The position numbers and the translations under genes were made by a program. Shown piece after piece: positions 48,779 to 58,082 of a stretch of DNA of 64,000 bases; position 1 is the stretch's first letter, and the number at the start of each line of letters is the position of its first letter. The stretch spans positions 124,001-188,000 of the forward strand of contig NZ_SOAV01000004.1 in assembly GCF_004364245.1 (NCBI RefSeq). The letters run 5' to 3'. This stretch comes from Streptomyces sp. BK208. GTDB lineage: Bacteria; Actinomycetota; Actinomycetes; Streptomycetales; Streptomycetaceae. The notes beneath the pieces are model-generated. The model did no database searches, was not told where the DNA came from, and saw only the letters and a program-made list of their open reading frames with translations.

Positions 48779-49810
48779 GTGAGCGCCAGGGTGACCCTGG
48801 CCGAGGTGGCGAAAGAGGCGGGGGTCTCGCCCCCGACAGTTTCGAAGGTCCTCAACGGTCGTTCGGATGTCTCCCGCTCCACCCGGGCCAAGGTGGAGCG
48901 GCTCCTCGAGGTGCACGGTTACCGGCGCCGGAGCGCGACCCCGCCGCGTTCGCCGCTGGTCGAACTCGTCTTCCACGAACTGGACAGCGTCTGGGCGATG
49001 GAGCTGGTCCGGGGCGTGGAGGAGGTCGCCAAGGCCCATCGGACCGAGGTCGTGCTCACCCGCAGCGGCACCCGGCACGCTCCCGCGCCGGACTGGATCG
49101 AGGGGGTGCTCGGGCGCAGGCCGCTCGGTGTCGTGCTGGTCTTCTCCTCGCTCCCCGCGGAGGTCAAGCACCGGCTGCGGTCCTGGGACATCCCCTTCGT
49201 CATCGTCGACCCGGCCGGCGACCCCGACCCCGACGTCCCGTCCGTCGGCTCCGCCAACTGGGCCGGGGGTTTGGCGGCCACCCGCCACCTCACCGACCAC
49301 GGGCACCGGCGCGTCGCGATCATCACCGGGTTCGAGGACATGCTGTGCTCGCTGGCCCGCCTCGACGGCTACCGCTCGGCGATGACCATGGCGGGCCTGC
49401 CCATCGACCCCGCCCTGGTCCGCTACGGCGACTACAGCGTGGAGAGCGGCTTCGAGCACGGCATGGACCTGCTCGCCGGGCCCGAGCGGCCGACGGCGGT
49501 CTTCGCGGGCAGCGACCTCCAGGCCCTCGGCGTGCTGGAGGCGGCCCGGGTCAGGGGACTGAGGGTCCCTCAGGACCTCTCGGTCGTCGGCTACGACGAC
49601 GTGCCGCTCGCCCAGTGGTCGAGCCCGCCGCTGACCACCGTGCACCAACCGCTGCGGCACATGGCCGAGGAAGCCACCCGCATGCTCTTCCAGCGGGAGG
49701 ACCCCCGCGGGGCCGGCCGGCGCATCGAGCTGGCGACCCATCTCGTGGTACGGCAGAGCACCGCGCCGCCGGGCGGCGCGGCGGCGGCACCCGGCGGCGC
49801 GGTGGCGTGA
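48779..49810 (+). CDS. bxlR: LacI-family repressor of the xylobiose operon (BxlR-like)
   Basis: The LacI HTH opens the protein (VTLAEVAKEAGVSPPTVSKVLNGRSDVSRSTRAKVERLL, about 4-42). A periplasmic-binding-protein-like effector domain follows (VGSANWAGGLAATRHLTDHGHRRVAIITG, TAVFAGSDLQALGVLEAARVRGLRVPQDLSVVGYDDVPLA). It has about 343 residues from GTG 48779, which has GAGGA 7 nt upstream. In-frame ATG 48761 with TATCCT just before it would be a leaderless alternative. It is divergent from bxlEFGA. The C-terminus is a Gly/Ala/Pro tail shaped by a tandem duplication. Confidence 0.9.
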   Translation: MSARVTLAEVAKEAGVSPPTVSKVLNGRSDVSRSTRAKVERLLEVHGYRRRSATPPRSPLVELVFHELDSVWAMELVRGVEEVAKAHRTEVVLTRSGTRHAPAPDWIEGVLGRRPLGVVLVFSSLPAEVKHRLRSWDIPFVIVDPAGDPDPDVPSVGSANWAGGLAATRHLTDHGHRRVAIITGFEDMLCSLARLDGYRSAMTMAGLPIDPALVRYGDYSVESGFEHGMDLLAGPERPTAVFAGSDLQALGVLEAARVRGLRVPQDLSVVGYDDVPLAQWSSPPLTTVHQPLRHMAEEATRMLFQREDPRGAGRRIELATHLVVRQSTAPPGGAAAAPGGAVA

Positions 49811-49852
49811 CGGACCGCCCGGCGGCGCGGTGGCGTGACGGACCGCCCGGCG
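49790..49852. repeat. 28-bp perfect tandem duplication across the bxlR stop
   Basis: The unit beginning CCCGGCGGCGCGGTGGCG occurs at 49790-49817 and 49818-49845, identical over 28 bases, with a 7-base partial third copy to 49852. The first copy carries the bxlR TGA stop. Because 28 is not a multiple of 3, adding or losing a unit upstream of the stop would shift frame. Confidence 0.9.
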
Positions 49853-49936
49853 TACACTTCGTCGACGTCACGGGCCTCGCCGGCGGCCTTCCCGACGCAC
49901 TGCCCGACGACCGCAGAGAGCACGGAGGAGCAGCGT

Positions 49937-50821
49937 ATGGAGCCGTCCGAACTGCGTCGCGCGGTCGCGGCAGGACGAGCGACCGCCACGGCGCTGGGTC
50001 TTCGGGCCGAGGACGTGAGCGTGGTCCACGACTCGGACCGTGTCGCGCTGCGCCTGCTCCCCTGCGACGTGCTCGCCAGGGTCGCGCCCGCGGCACAGCG
50101 GGCCGACTCCGAGTTCGAGGCGGAGGTCGCCCGCCGGCTCGCCGGCGTCGGCGCTCCGGTGGCCGGGCTCGACCCGCGGGTGGAGCCGCGCGTCCACACG
50201 CGCGACGGCTTCGCCGTCTCCCTGTGGACCTACTACGAGCCGGTGGGTCCGGAGGTCGCACCGGCTGCCTACGCGGACACGCTGACGCGGCACCACGCTG
50301 CCCTGCGCCGGATCGATCTGCGCGCACCCCACTTCACCGATCGGGTGGCCGCGGCGCTCAAGCAGGTGGGTGACCGGGAGCGCTCGCCGGAACTCTCCTA
50401 CGAGGACCGGGAGTTCCTCAGCGGCACGCTCGGTGGACTGCGCGCCTCGCTCGGTGCCGACCGCTCCCGCGATCAACTGCTGCACGGCGAGCCCCACCCG
50501 GGCAATCTCCTGAACACGAGGCGGGGGCCGCTCTTCGTGGACCTCGCCACCTGCTGCCGCGGACCGGTCGAGTTCGACCTCGCCCATGCGCCCGAAGCGG
50601 TGGCGGAGCACTGCCCGGAGGCAGACCCCGGGATCCTCCTCCGGTGCCGCGCCCTGAACTGGGCACTGTTCTCGGCCTGGCGCTGGCGCCGGGGCGACCA
50701 GATGCCCGACCGGGACCACTGGCGGACGGAAGGGCTCGCCCGGGTCCGTGCGGCACTCGACCGCTGCGGACCGGACCGAGCCGCACCACCACCGCCACGT
50801 GCGCACCGCCGGGCCCAGTGA
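49937..50821 (+). CDS. Aminoglycoside-phosphotransferase-fold kinase-like protein
   Basis: ATG 49937 follows GGAGGAG by 6 nt. The 294 residues have the APH/choline kinase fold: VALRLLPCDVLARVAP (beta strands), FAVSLWTYYEPVGPEVAP (hinge), the catalytic loop DQLLHGEPHPGNLLN and the metal-site aspartate in GPLFVDLATCCRGPVEFDLA. The catalytic loop normally reads HGDxxxxN; here the base is Glu. Small-molecule kinase or resistance function is possible, but activity is uncertain. Confidence 0.82.
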   Translation: MEPSELRRAVAAGRATATALGLRAEDVSVVHDSDRVALRLLPCDVLARVAPAAQRADSEFEAEVARRLAGVGAPVAGLDPRVEPRVHTRDGFAVSLWTYYEPVGPEVAPAAYADTLTRHHAALRRIDLRAPHFTDRVAAALKQVGDRERSPELSYEDREFLSGTLGGLRASLGADRSRDQLLHGEPHPGNLLNTRRGPLFVDLATCCRGPVEFDLAHAPEAVAEHCPEADPGILLRCRALNWALFSAWRWRRGDQMPDRDHWRTEGLARVRAALDRCGPDRAAPPPPRAHRRAQ

Positions 50822-50924
50822 CCGCCGGGCACGTCACGCGCGGCCCGGAACGCCGGTCGTCCCGCTGCCCGGAGGGCGGGGCCCACCGGTGCTCCGGCTG
50901 GGCGTCACCCGGTACGGGTGCCGG

Positions 50925-51950
50925 TCATCCGGCGGATCCGGGAGTGGGGGCGCCGGGCGGCAGCAGGTCCCGCTCGCGCAACGCCTGCCACACGGCCCCC
51001 GGCACGGGCCCGCGGTACTGCGCGGCCGCGTCACCGGCCTCGGCGGCCGAGCGGGCGCCGACGAGGACGGCCGCGACCGCCGGGTGCCCGAAGGGGAAGC
51101 GGAGGGCCGCGGCCCGCAGCGGCACGCCGAGTGCCTCGGTGGCGTCGCGCATGCGCAGGGCGCGGCGCAGGAGTCGGCCGGGCGCCGCCGTGTAGTCGTA
51201 CGTGGCGCCGGGCGCGGGAGCCGCCAGCAGGCCGGAGTTGAACACTCCCCCGACGATCACGCTCTTGCCGGCGGCTTCCGCTCCGGGCAGCAGGTCCTGG
51301 AGCGCGCTCTGATCGAGCAGCGTGTAGCGCCCGGCGCAGAGCACCGCGTCGACGTCGGTGTCCGTGACGAAGCGGGCCAGCATCCGGGTCTGGTTCATCC
51401 CGGCGCCGATGGCCCGGACGACGCCTTGGGTGCGGAGGTCCTCCAGCGCCGGGTAGGCCTCGTCGAAGGCCTGCCGCTCGTGGCCGTCGGGGTCGTGGAG
51501 CAGCACGAGGTCCACGCGGTCGAGACCGAGTCGGGTCAGGCTGGCCTCCAGGGAGCGGCGTACTCCGTCGGCGCTGAAGTCCCAGCGGCGCCGGTGGGTG
51601 GCGGGTACGGCGAATCCGTCGGCCAGGTCGTCGCCACCGCCGTCGTACGGTTCGAGCAGGCGGCCCACCTTGGTGGACAGGGTGTAGGAGTCCCGCGGCC
51701 TGGTCCGCAGGGCCGCGCCCAGTCGGCGTTCCGACAGGCCCAGGCCGTAGTGCGGGGCGGTGTCGAAGTAGCGGATGCCCGCGTCCCAGGCAGCCTCCAC
51801 GGTCGCCGCCGCCTGTTCCTCCCCCACCTCCTCGTAGAGTCCGGCGACGGCGGCGGCACCGAAGCCGAGGGCGGTGACGGGTACGCCGCTGCGCCCGAGG
51901 GTGCGCACCGGCAGTGCGGCGGGTGCGCCGCCGGTGCCTTCCGTCGCCAT
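50925..51950 (-). CDS. Aldo/keto reductase
   Basis: The 341-residue TIM-barrel NADPH oxidoreductase has the four catalytic residues of the family: Asp and Tyr in IRYFDTAPHYGLGLSERRLG, Lys in YTLSTKVGRLLEP, and His in DLVLLHDPDG. The sequence resembles L-fucose/D-threo-aldose 1-dehydrogenases. The ATG complementary to 51948-51950 is chosen at the start of similarity. It is divergent from the alpha-galactosidase gene, so a sugar substrate is plausible. Confidence 0.88.
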   Translation of the reverse strand: MATEGTGGAPAALPVRTLGRSGVPVTALGFGAAAVAGLYEEVGEEQAAATVEAAWDAGIRYFDTAPHYGLGLSERRLGAALRTRPRDSYTLSTKVGRLLEPYDGGGDDLADGFAVPATHRRRWDFSADGVRRSLEASLTRLGLDRVDLVLLHDPDGHERQAFDEAYPALEDLRTQGVVRAIGAGMNQTRMLARFVTDTDVDAVLCAGRYTLLDQSALQDLLPGAEAAGKSVIVGGVFNSGLLAAPAPGATYDYTAAPGRLLRRALRMRDATEALGVPLRAAALRFPFGHPAVAAVLVGARSAAEAGDAAAQYRGPVPGAVWQALRERDLLPPGAPTPGSAG

Positions 51951-52231
51951 CCCCGCCCCTTCGGTCGCGGTCCGTGAGTCCCCGCGCCCGCTTCCCGAAG
52001 CCTGGCGCCCGGCGGTCACGGCGCCTCGGACCCCGCGGGGCTCTCGGCCCGATGCTCGGGGAGGACGGAGCACCGCGTCAAGATCCGCGCACCGCGGCGT
52101 CCGGGAGAGAGCACAGAATCCACCATGAACGCCCTCTTTCCCTCAGACCTCAACGCCCCTACTGTGAGCGCGCGTTGACGATGCGTGTCTCCCCGCGCAC
52201 CGCTTCCGACGAACAGCGGAGGAGTGGAACG

Positions 52232-54283
52232 ATGCGTCACCTTGCCATGCGTGAACCGCGCATCACCGGCCGCAGAGCCCTGGCCGCGGTGGCCGCCGGG
52301 CTGATCGCCGCCGCGGGCCTGGGGGTGAACGCACAGGCCGCGCCCGCGGCCCCGGCCCCGGTGCCCGCGAGGCCCGCGGCGGCCCCCGGTCACCAGGGAC
52401 TGGCCCTCACCCCGCCGATGGGCTTCAACAACTGGAACTCCACGCACTGCCGCGACGAGTTCGACGAGTCGATGGTCAAGGGCATCGCCGACCTCTTCGT
52501 GGAACGCGGCCTGAAGGACGCCGGCTACGAGTACGTCAACCTGGACGACTGCTGGGCGCTGCCGGAACGCGACGCCGACGGCCGCTTGGTGCCCGACCCC
52601 AAGCGCTTCCCGAACGGCATCGGGGCCGTCGCCGACTACGTCCACTCCAAGGGCCTGAAGTTCGGCATCTACACCAGCGCCGGCACCAAGACGTGCAGCG
52701 ACATCGGCTTCCCCGGCGCCCTCGGCCACGAGTACGGCGACGCGCGGCAGTTCGCCGACTGGGGCGTCGACTACCTCAAGTACGACAACTGCAACAACCA
52801 GGGTGTCGACGCGAAGCAGCGCTACACCACCATGCGGGACGCGCTCGCGGCGACCGGCCGGCCGATCGTCTACAGCATCTGCGAGTGGGGACAGAACAAG
52901 CCGTGGGAGTGGGCCGGCGAGCTGGGCCAGCTCTGGCGCACCACCGGTGACATCAGCGACAGCTGGAGCTCGATGTCCTCGATCATGAAGGCGAACCTCG
53001 CGCTCGCCCCGTACGCGCACCCCGGCGGATGGAACGACCCCGACATGCTGGAGGTCGGCAACGGGGGCATGACGGACACCGAGTACCGCACGCACTTCTC
53101 CATGTGGTCGGTCATGGCGGCACCGCTGCTGATCGGCTCCGACCTGCGCACGGCGCCCGAGTCGGCGTTCGACATCCTCACCAACGACGAGGTGATCGCC
53201 GTCGACCAGGACCCGCTGGGCAGGCAGGGCGAGGTCGTCTCCTCGGAGGGCGGCCGGTGGGTCGTGTCGAAGGAGCTGGCGGACGGCGGCCGCGCGGTCG
53301 CGCTGTTCAACGAGGGCTCCCGCGCGCAGCGGATCGAGACGACCGCGCGGGCCGTCGGCCTGCCGCAGGCGCGCGGGTACGCGATGCGTGACCTGTGGAA
53401 GCACAGTGACGCCGGCACGACGGGCACGATCGCCGCGACCGTCCCCGCGCACGGCACGGTGCTGGTGCGGGTGGCGGCCGACAGGAAGTGGGCCCAGTAC
53501 CCGCCCGCCGTGGACGTGAGCGCGGACGGTGACACGGTGACCGAGGCCGGGCGCACCGAGCGGATCACCTCCAGGGTCACCGACCTGGGCGGCAGCGCGG
53601 CCCACTCGGTGCGGGTCGCCCTGACCGGTCCCGAGGGCTGGCGCGTCACCCCCAGGTCCGCCACGTCGGCGCGTGCTCTCGAGCCGGGCGGGACCCTGGC
53701 GACGGACTGGGACGTCACGGTGCCCGAGGGCACCTCCGCGGGTGACCGGGACCTGACGCTCACGGCGAGACACCGCACGCGTTCCGGCGCCTGGGTCACC
53801 TCGGCGGTGCCGGTGACGGTGCGCGTCGGCGTGCCGCTGCCCGCGGGCCGGACCGCCCTGTCGGACGCCGGTCCGCTCAGCTCCTCCAACGGCTGGGGAC
53901 CCGTCGAGCGGGACCGGAGCGTGGGCGAGAGCCAGGCCGGCGACGGCGGGCCGATCACCGTGGGCGGCCGGGAGTTCGCCAAGGGCCTCGGCGTCCACGC
54001 GCCGAGCAGCGTGGAGTACTACCTCGGCGGCGCGTGCAGCGAGGTCACCGCGCAGGTCGGTGTGGACGACGAGTCGGGCGACCGGGGCAGCGTGGCCTTC
54101 GAGGTCTGGGCCGACGGGACCAGGGCCGCGTCGACGGGCACGGTGACCCACGCCGATCCGGCGCTCGCCGTCCTCGCCGACGTCTCCGGGGCGGACGTGG
54201 TCCGCCTGGTGGTCACGGACGCCGGGGACGGCGTCGACTACGACCACGCGGACTGGGCGGACCTGCGCGTCACCTGCGTCTGA
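52232..54283 (+). CDS. Secreted GH27 alpha-galactosidase with NPCBM domain
   Basis: ATG 52232 follows GGAGGAG. A long basic (Tat-like, EPRITGRRALAAVAAG) signal peptide of about 45 residues precedes the GH27 catalytic barrel (LTPPMGFNNWNSTHC; nucleophile D185 in YLKYDNCNN; WNDPDMLEVGNGG with D269/D271). A beta-sandwich (about 335-415), a NEW3-like spacer (about 420-540), and a C-terminal NPCBM/CBM51 domain (about 545-683; GGREFAKGLGVHAPSSVEYYLGG) follow. It removes alpha-linked galactose, or possibly beta-arabinopyranose, from plant polysaccharide. It is monocistronic. Confidence 0.93.
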   Translation: MRHLAMREPRITGRRALAAVAAGLIAAAGLGVNAQAAPAAPAPVPARPAAAPGHQGLALTPPMGFNNWNSTHCRDEFDESMVKGIADLFVERGLKDAGYEYVNLDDCWALPERDADGRLVPDPKRFPNGIGAVADYVHSKGLKFGIYTSAGTKTCSDIGFPGALGHEYGDARQFADWGVDYLKYDNCNNQGVDAKQRYTTMRDALAATGRPIVYSICEWGQNKPWEWAGELGQLWRTTGDISDSWSSMSSIMKANLALAPYAHPGGWNDPDMLEVGNGGMTDTEYRTHFSMWSVMAAPLLIGSDLRTAPESAFDILTNDEVIAVDQDPLGRQGEVVSSEGGRWVVSKELADGGRAVALFNEGSRAQRIETTARAVGLPQARGYAMRDLWKHSDAGTTGTIAATVPAHGTVLVRVAADRKWAQYPPAVDVSADGDTVTEAGRTERITSRVTDLGGSAAHSVRVALTGPEGWRVTPRSATSARALEPGGTLATDWDVTVPEGTSAGDRDLTLTARHRTRSGAWVTSAVPVTVRVGVPLPAGRTALSDAGPLSSSNGWGPVERDRSVGESQAGDGGPITVGGREFAKGLGVHAPSSVEYYLGGACSEVTAQVGVDDESGDRGSVAFEVWADGTRAASTGTVTHADPALAVLADVSGADVVRLVVTDAGDGVDYDHADWADLRVTCV

Positions 54284-54327
54284 GCAGCCGGCGCGGGGCG
54301 TCGCCCCATGCGGGCGCGCCCCGTGCC

Positions 54328-54807
54328 TCAGAGGGAAGCGGCGGGGTCGAACCACGCGGGGGCGTCGGACAGGGCCTGCTTGACCCGGGCGTGTCCGAAC
54401 TCTTTGATGTCCGGCAGCGCGTCCACCGCGAACCAGCCGACCTCCAGCGACTCGTCGTCGTTGACCCGGGCCTCGCCGCCGACGGCCCGGCAGCGGAAGG
54501 TGATGTCCATGAACTGGCACACGTCGCCGTTGTCGTAGGTGACCGGCTTCAGTGCCTGGACGAGGACCAGCCGCTCGACGACGCACCGGACGGCGGTCTC
54601 CTCCTCGACCTCGCGCACGGCGCAGGCGGCGGGCTGCTCGCCCGGCTCCGGGATGCCTCCGATCAGGGACCAGCGCCCGTTGTCGGACCGGCGGCCGAGC
54701 AGCACCCTGCCCTCGTCGTCGAAGACGACGGCGGTGACTCCGGGGAGCCACAGGAGCTGGTGCCCGGCCGAGGCGCGCAGGTCGCGGATGAAATCGGGAG
54801 TAGTCAT
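54328..54807 (-). CDS. Nudix hydrolase
   Basis: The 159-residue protein has a complete Nudix box, GGIPEPGEQPAACAVREVEEETAV, with the REVEEE metal ligands, inside a mixed beta fold. It hydrolyses a nucleoside diphosphate linked to another moiety; the substrate cannot be read from sequence. It is downstream of lnt on the same strand by 68 bases. Confidence 0.92.
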   Translation of the reverse strand: MTTPDFIRDLRASAGHQLLWLPGVTAVVFDDEGRVLLGRRSDNGRWSLIGGIPEPGEQPAACAVREVEEETAVRCVVERLVLVQALKPVTYDNGDVCQFMDITFRCRAVGGEARVNDDESLEVGWFAVDALPDIKEFGHARVKQALSDAPAWFDPAASL

Positions 54808-54875
54808 GGGCCCGACCCTAACGGGATGCCCCGGCCGCTCCCGCCGGTGCCGCGGGGCGTGCGGCGGGCGTACCG

Positions 54876-56489
54876 CTACACGGTGCGGGCGCGTCGGCCG
54901 CGCACACCGGCGCCGACGGCCCAGCCGATCCCGCCGGCCGCGAGCAGCACCAGGGCGATCTCGGGTGCGATGCCGACCCGGGTGGCGGGCGTCTCGGAGG
55001 AGCGCAGGGGCACCTCCTGGACCAGGGAGTCCGCCACGAACATGCCGGTCTTCCGGGTGACCCTGCCGTCCGGCATGATGATCGCGCTGACGCCGCTGGT
55101 CACCGGGACGGTGACGGTCCGGCTGTGCTCGACCGCGCGGATCCGGGACATGGCGAGCTGCTGGTAGGTCATCTCGCTGCGGTCGAAGGTGGCGTTGTTG
55201 CTGGGCACGGAGATCATCCGGGCGCCGTCGGTGACCTCGGAGCGCACGGCCCAGTCGAAGGCCGCCTCGTAGCAGGTCACCAGGCCGACCTTGGTGCCGG
55301 CCATGGTGAACACGCCGGGCTCGGTGCCCCGGCTGAAGTCCCGGCTGACCATGGTGGTCCACGTCTCGTTGATCGCCCCGATGAGCGAGCGCAGCGGCAG
55401 GTACTCGCCGAAGGGCTGGATCTGCCGCTTGTCGTAGGTGTCGACGGGGCCCTTGTCCGGGTCCCACAGGATCTGCTCGTTGAGCAGCTTGCCGTCGCGG
55501 TCCACGACGCCGCCGACCGAGATGGGCGCGCCGATCGCCTTGGCGGCCCGGTCGATGATCGCGCGGGCGTCGGCGTTGGCGAAGGGGTCGATGTCCGAGG
55601 AGTTCTCCGGCCAGAGCACGAAGTCGGGGCGGGCCGCCTTCCCCGCCTCCACGTCGGCGGCCAGACGCAGGGTTTCCCGCGCGTGGTAGTCGAGTACGGC
55701 ACGGCGCTGGGCGTTGAAGCCGAGGCCCGCGCGCGGCACGTTGCCCTGGATCACGGCGACGGTGGCGGTGCCGTCCTCCGCCTTGTCGCTGACCAGCGGC
55801 CGGGCGGCCACGGCCGCCACGACGGGTACGGCCATGCCGAGCAGCGCCACCGCCGCGGCACCGCGTCGTACCTCGTCCCCGCGGCGGGCCCGGACGGCCA
55901 GGCGCACGGCCTCGCCGAGACCGAAACCGCACAGGACGACCGCGAAGCCGAGTACCGGTGTGCCGCCGAGCGCGGCGAGCGGCAGGAAGACGCCGTCCGC
56001 CTGACCGAACGCGATCTTGCCCCAGGGGAAGCCCTCGAACGGAGCACGCGCGCGTGCCGCCTCCCCCGCGGTCCACAGTGCCGCCGCCCACACCGGCCAT
56101 CCCGGCAGCTTCGACACCGCGGCCACGCCCGCGCCGACCGCCGCGACGAAGAGCGCCTCGATCGCGACCAGGGCGAGCCAGGGGCCGGGGCCGACCTCCA
56201 CACCGGTCCACACCAGCAGGGGCAGCAGGAAACCGAGCCCGAAGAGGTAGCCGAGGCCCAGGCCGGCCTTCCAGCCGCGGCCGCCCAGCAGCAGGCCGAG
56301 GGCGGCGAAGGCGGGCAGCGCGAGCCACCACAGGGTGCGCGGCGGGAAGCTGACGTAGAGCAGCACCCCGGAGAGTGCGGCGACGGCGGCCGGCAGGAGG
56401 CGCAGGAGGCGCGCGACGGCCCGGGAGGCGGGCGTGGTCTGCGGCTGCGTGCGGTCCGACTCGCCGACGGAGGTTGCGGTGGCTGTCAC
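54876..56489 (-). CDS. lnt: Apolipoprotein N-acyltransferase
   Basis: The membrane enzyme adds the third acyl chain to the N-terminal cysteine of lipoproteins. The 537 residues have about seven N-terminal transmembrane helices and a nitrilase domain (about 215-490). Its catalytic triad lies in DFVLWPENSSDIDP (Glu), VDTYDKRQIQPFGEYLP (Lys) and VGLVTCYEAAFDW (Cys), and one C-terminal helix follows. The start is the GTG complementary to 56487-56489. Streptomyces commonly carry more than one Lnt homolog. Confidence 0.93.
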   Translation of the reverse strand: MTATATSVGESDRTQPQTTPASRAVARLLRLLPAAVAALSGVLLYVSFPPRTLWWLALPAFAALGLLLGGRGWKAGLGLGYLFGLGFLLPLLVWTGVEVGPGPWLALVAIEALFVAAVGAGVAAVSKLPGWPVWAAALWTAGEAARARAPFEGFPWGKIAFGQADGVFLPLAALGGTPVLGFAVVLCGFGLGEAVRLAVRARRGDEVRRGAAAVALLGMAVPVVAAVAARPLVSDKAEDGTATVAVIQGNVPRAGLGFNAQRRAVLDYHARETLRLAADVEAGKAARPDFVLWPENSSDIDPFANADARAIIDRAAKAIGAPISVGGVVDRDGKLLNEQILWDPDKGPVDTYDKRQIQPFGEYLPLRSLIGAINETWTTMVSRDFSRGTEPGVFTMAGTKVGLVTCYEAAFDWAVRSEVTDGARMISVPSNNATFDRSEMTYQQLAMSRIRAVEHSRTVTVPVTSGVSAIIMPDGRVTRKTGMFVADSLVQEVPLRSSETPATRVGIAPEIALVLLAAGGIGWAVGAGVRGRRARTV

Positions 56490-56615
56490 CCCCCGGAGTG
56501 TACGGCGGGTGCGCGGGCCCCGGACAGGACGGTCCGGGGAGGTCGCGGGCTGTGGACCGCCGGTGCCGCGGCGTCCGCCCCACCCGCGCGCCGGCGGCTC
56601 GGGGTGCCGGTGGGG

Positions 56616-57158
56616 TCAGTGGGCCGGGCCCGGCGCTTTCGGCCGGAGGCGGTCCTTGATGACCTGGACGGCCGCCTCCGCGTCGTCGACGGTGACCGTG
56701 AAGGTGTGGCCGTCCCACAGCCGCAGGACCAGCCCCTCCCCGCGCCGGACGACCACGGCGGTGCCCCGCTCCGGCCGCCAGCGGTAACCCCAGCCGCCCC
56801 AGTGGCGCGGGGTGACGTGCGGCGCGAACTCGGCGCCGGCGACGTGCGAGAGGGGGATGCGGCGGCGGGGGACGCCGATGTGGCCGCAGCGCACTTCGAG
56901 GCAGTCGTCGTCGACTCTCAGCGCGACGTGCACGAACGCGAGCGTGCCGAAGAGCACCAGCAGTCCCGCCGCGATGCAGCCGACCACGGCCATGGCGAGC
57001 GGGGCGACGCCGGACTCCCAGGCGGACTCGACGGCCAGGGCGATGCCGAGCGCCACGCTGGCGACGCCGATGAGCGCCAGGAACCACTGGACGCGGTTGG
57101 TGGCACGGCCGGTCCAGACGTTCGACTGGGGGACGATCTCGCCGTGGCGATGCCTCAT
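56616..57158 (-). CDS. Membrane protein with PH-like domain
   Basis: The 180-residue protein has a soluble N-terminus, two adjacent transmembrane helices (VQWFLALIGVASVALGIALAV and GVAPLAMAVVGCIAAGLLVLFGTLAFVHVAL), and a C-terminal bacterial PH-like domain (LRVDDDCLEVRCGHIGVPRRRIPLSHVAGAE...GTAVVVRRGEGLVLRLWDGHTFTVTVDD). The ATG complementary to 57156-57158 has no ribosome site, and TAGTCT lies just upstream, so the mRNA may be leaderless. Function is unknown. Confidence 0.78.
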   Translation of the reverse strand: MRHRHGEIVPQSNVWTGRATNRVQWFLALIGVASVALGIALAVESAWESGVAPLAMAVVGCIAAGLLVLFGTLAFVHVALRVDDDCLEVRCGHIGVPRRRIPLSHVAGAEFAPHVTPRHWGGWGYRWRPERGTAVVVRRGEGLVLRLWDGHTFTVTVDDAEAAVQVIKDRLRPKAPGPAH

Positions 57159-57238
57159 GGCAATGAGACTACTCAGGTTTCGCTGCGCTGGTACCCTCGT
57201 CGCACAGGGTGACTGGGCCGACCGGGCGGACGGGCCGG

Positions 57239-58024
57239 TCAGCCGGCCGGTGTGACCGTGCGCAGGAGCCGGCCCTCGTCGTAGGCCAGCGCGGGCGCGG
57301 GCAGCGCGCCCTCGCGTCCGCTGAGGAGCACGGTCATGGTGCCCTCCGCGGGGGCGCCGGGGTCGGGCCGGGCGCCGATCCGGCGCAGCGCCTGGGCGGC
57401 CACCGCCCCGGCGGACCCGTGCAGGACGAGGCGCGGGGCGCCGGGGCGCTGCACGGCGGCGCGGATGCGCTCGGCGACCAGCTCGTAGTGGGTGCAGCCC
57501 AGGACGACGGTCGTCACGTCGTCGGGGGTGAGGGCGGCCGCGGCGGCGACGGCTCCGTTGATCGCCGCCTCGTCCGCGTGCTCGACGGCGTCCGCGAGTC
57601 CCGGGCAGGGCACCTCGGTGACCGCCGCGTCGCCGGCGAACTTCTCGATCAGGTCGCGCTGGTAGGGGCTGCCGGTGGTGGCGGGCGTCGCCCAGATCGC
57701 CACCGGGCCGCCGCCCGCCGCCGCGGGCTTGATCGCCGGCACGGTGCCGATCACGGGCACGCCGGGCTCGAGCCGGGCGCGCAGCGCGGGCAGCGCGTGC
57801 ACGGTGGCGGTGTTGCAGCCGACGATCAGGGCGTCCGGACGGTGCGCGGCGGCGGCCTCGGCCACGGCGAGGGCACGCCCGGTCAGGTCCTCCGGGGTAC
57901 GCGGCCCCCAGGGCATGCCGTCGGGGTCGAGGGAGAGGATGAGATCGGCGTCCGGTCGCAGCCGCCGTACCGCGGCGGTGGCCGCCAGCAGACCGATTCC
58001 GGAGTCCATGAGCGCGATCTTCAC
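57239..58024 (-). CDS. Aspartate/glutamate racemase family protein (MurI-like)
   Basis: The 261 residues have both catalytic cysteines of cofactor-independent racemases, in VGCNTATVHALPALR and VLGCTHYELVAERIR, and the DSGIG loop at the N-terminus. The strand that reads YFGDTARxPYG in MurI is LSLDPDGMPWGPRTPEDL here, so it is a divergent paralog rather than the essential glutamate racemase. GTG 58024 is divergent from the glycosyltransferase gene with only 58 bases between. Confidence 0.85.
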   Translation of the reverse strand: MKIALMDSGIGLLAATAAVRRLRPDADLILSLDPDGMPWGPRTPEDLTGRALAVAEAAAAHRPDALIVGCNTATVHALPALRARLEPGVPVIGTVPAIKPAAAGGGPVAIWATPATTGSPYQRDLIEKFAGDAAVTEVPCPGLADAVEHADEAAINGAVAAAAALTPDDVTTVVLGCTHYELVAERIRAAVQRPGAPRLVLHGSAGAVAAQALRRIGARPDPGAPAEGTMTVLLSGREGALPAPALAYDEGRLLRTVTPAG

Positions 58025-58082
58025 CCGGCCACCATAGACGATGTGCCCGCCGGCGGCCGGTGCCGTGGGGCAGACTGCGCAC

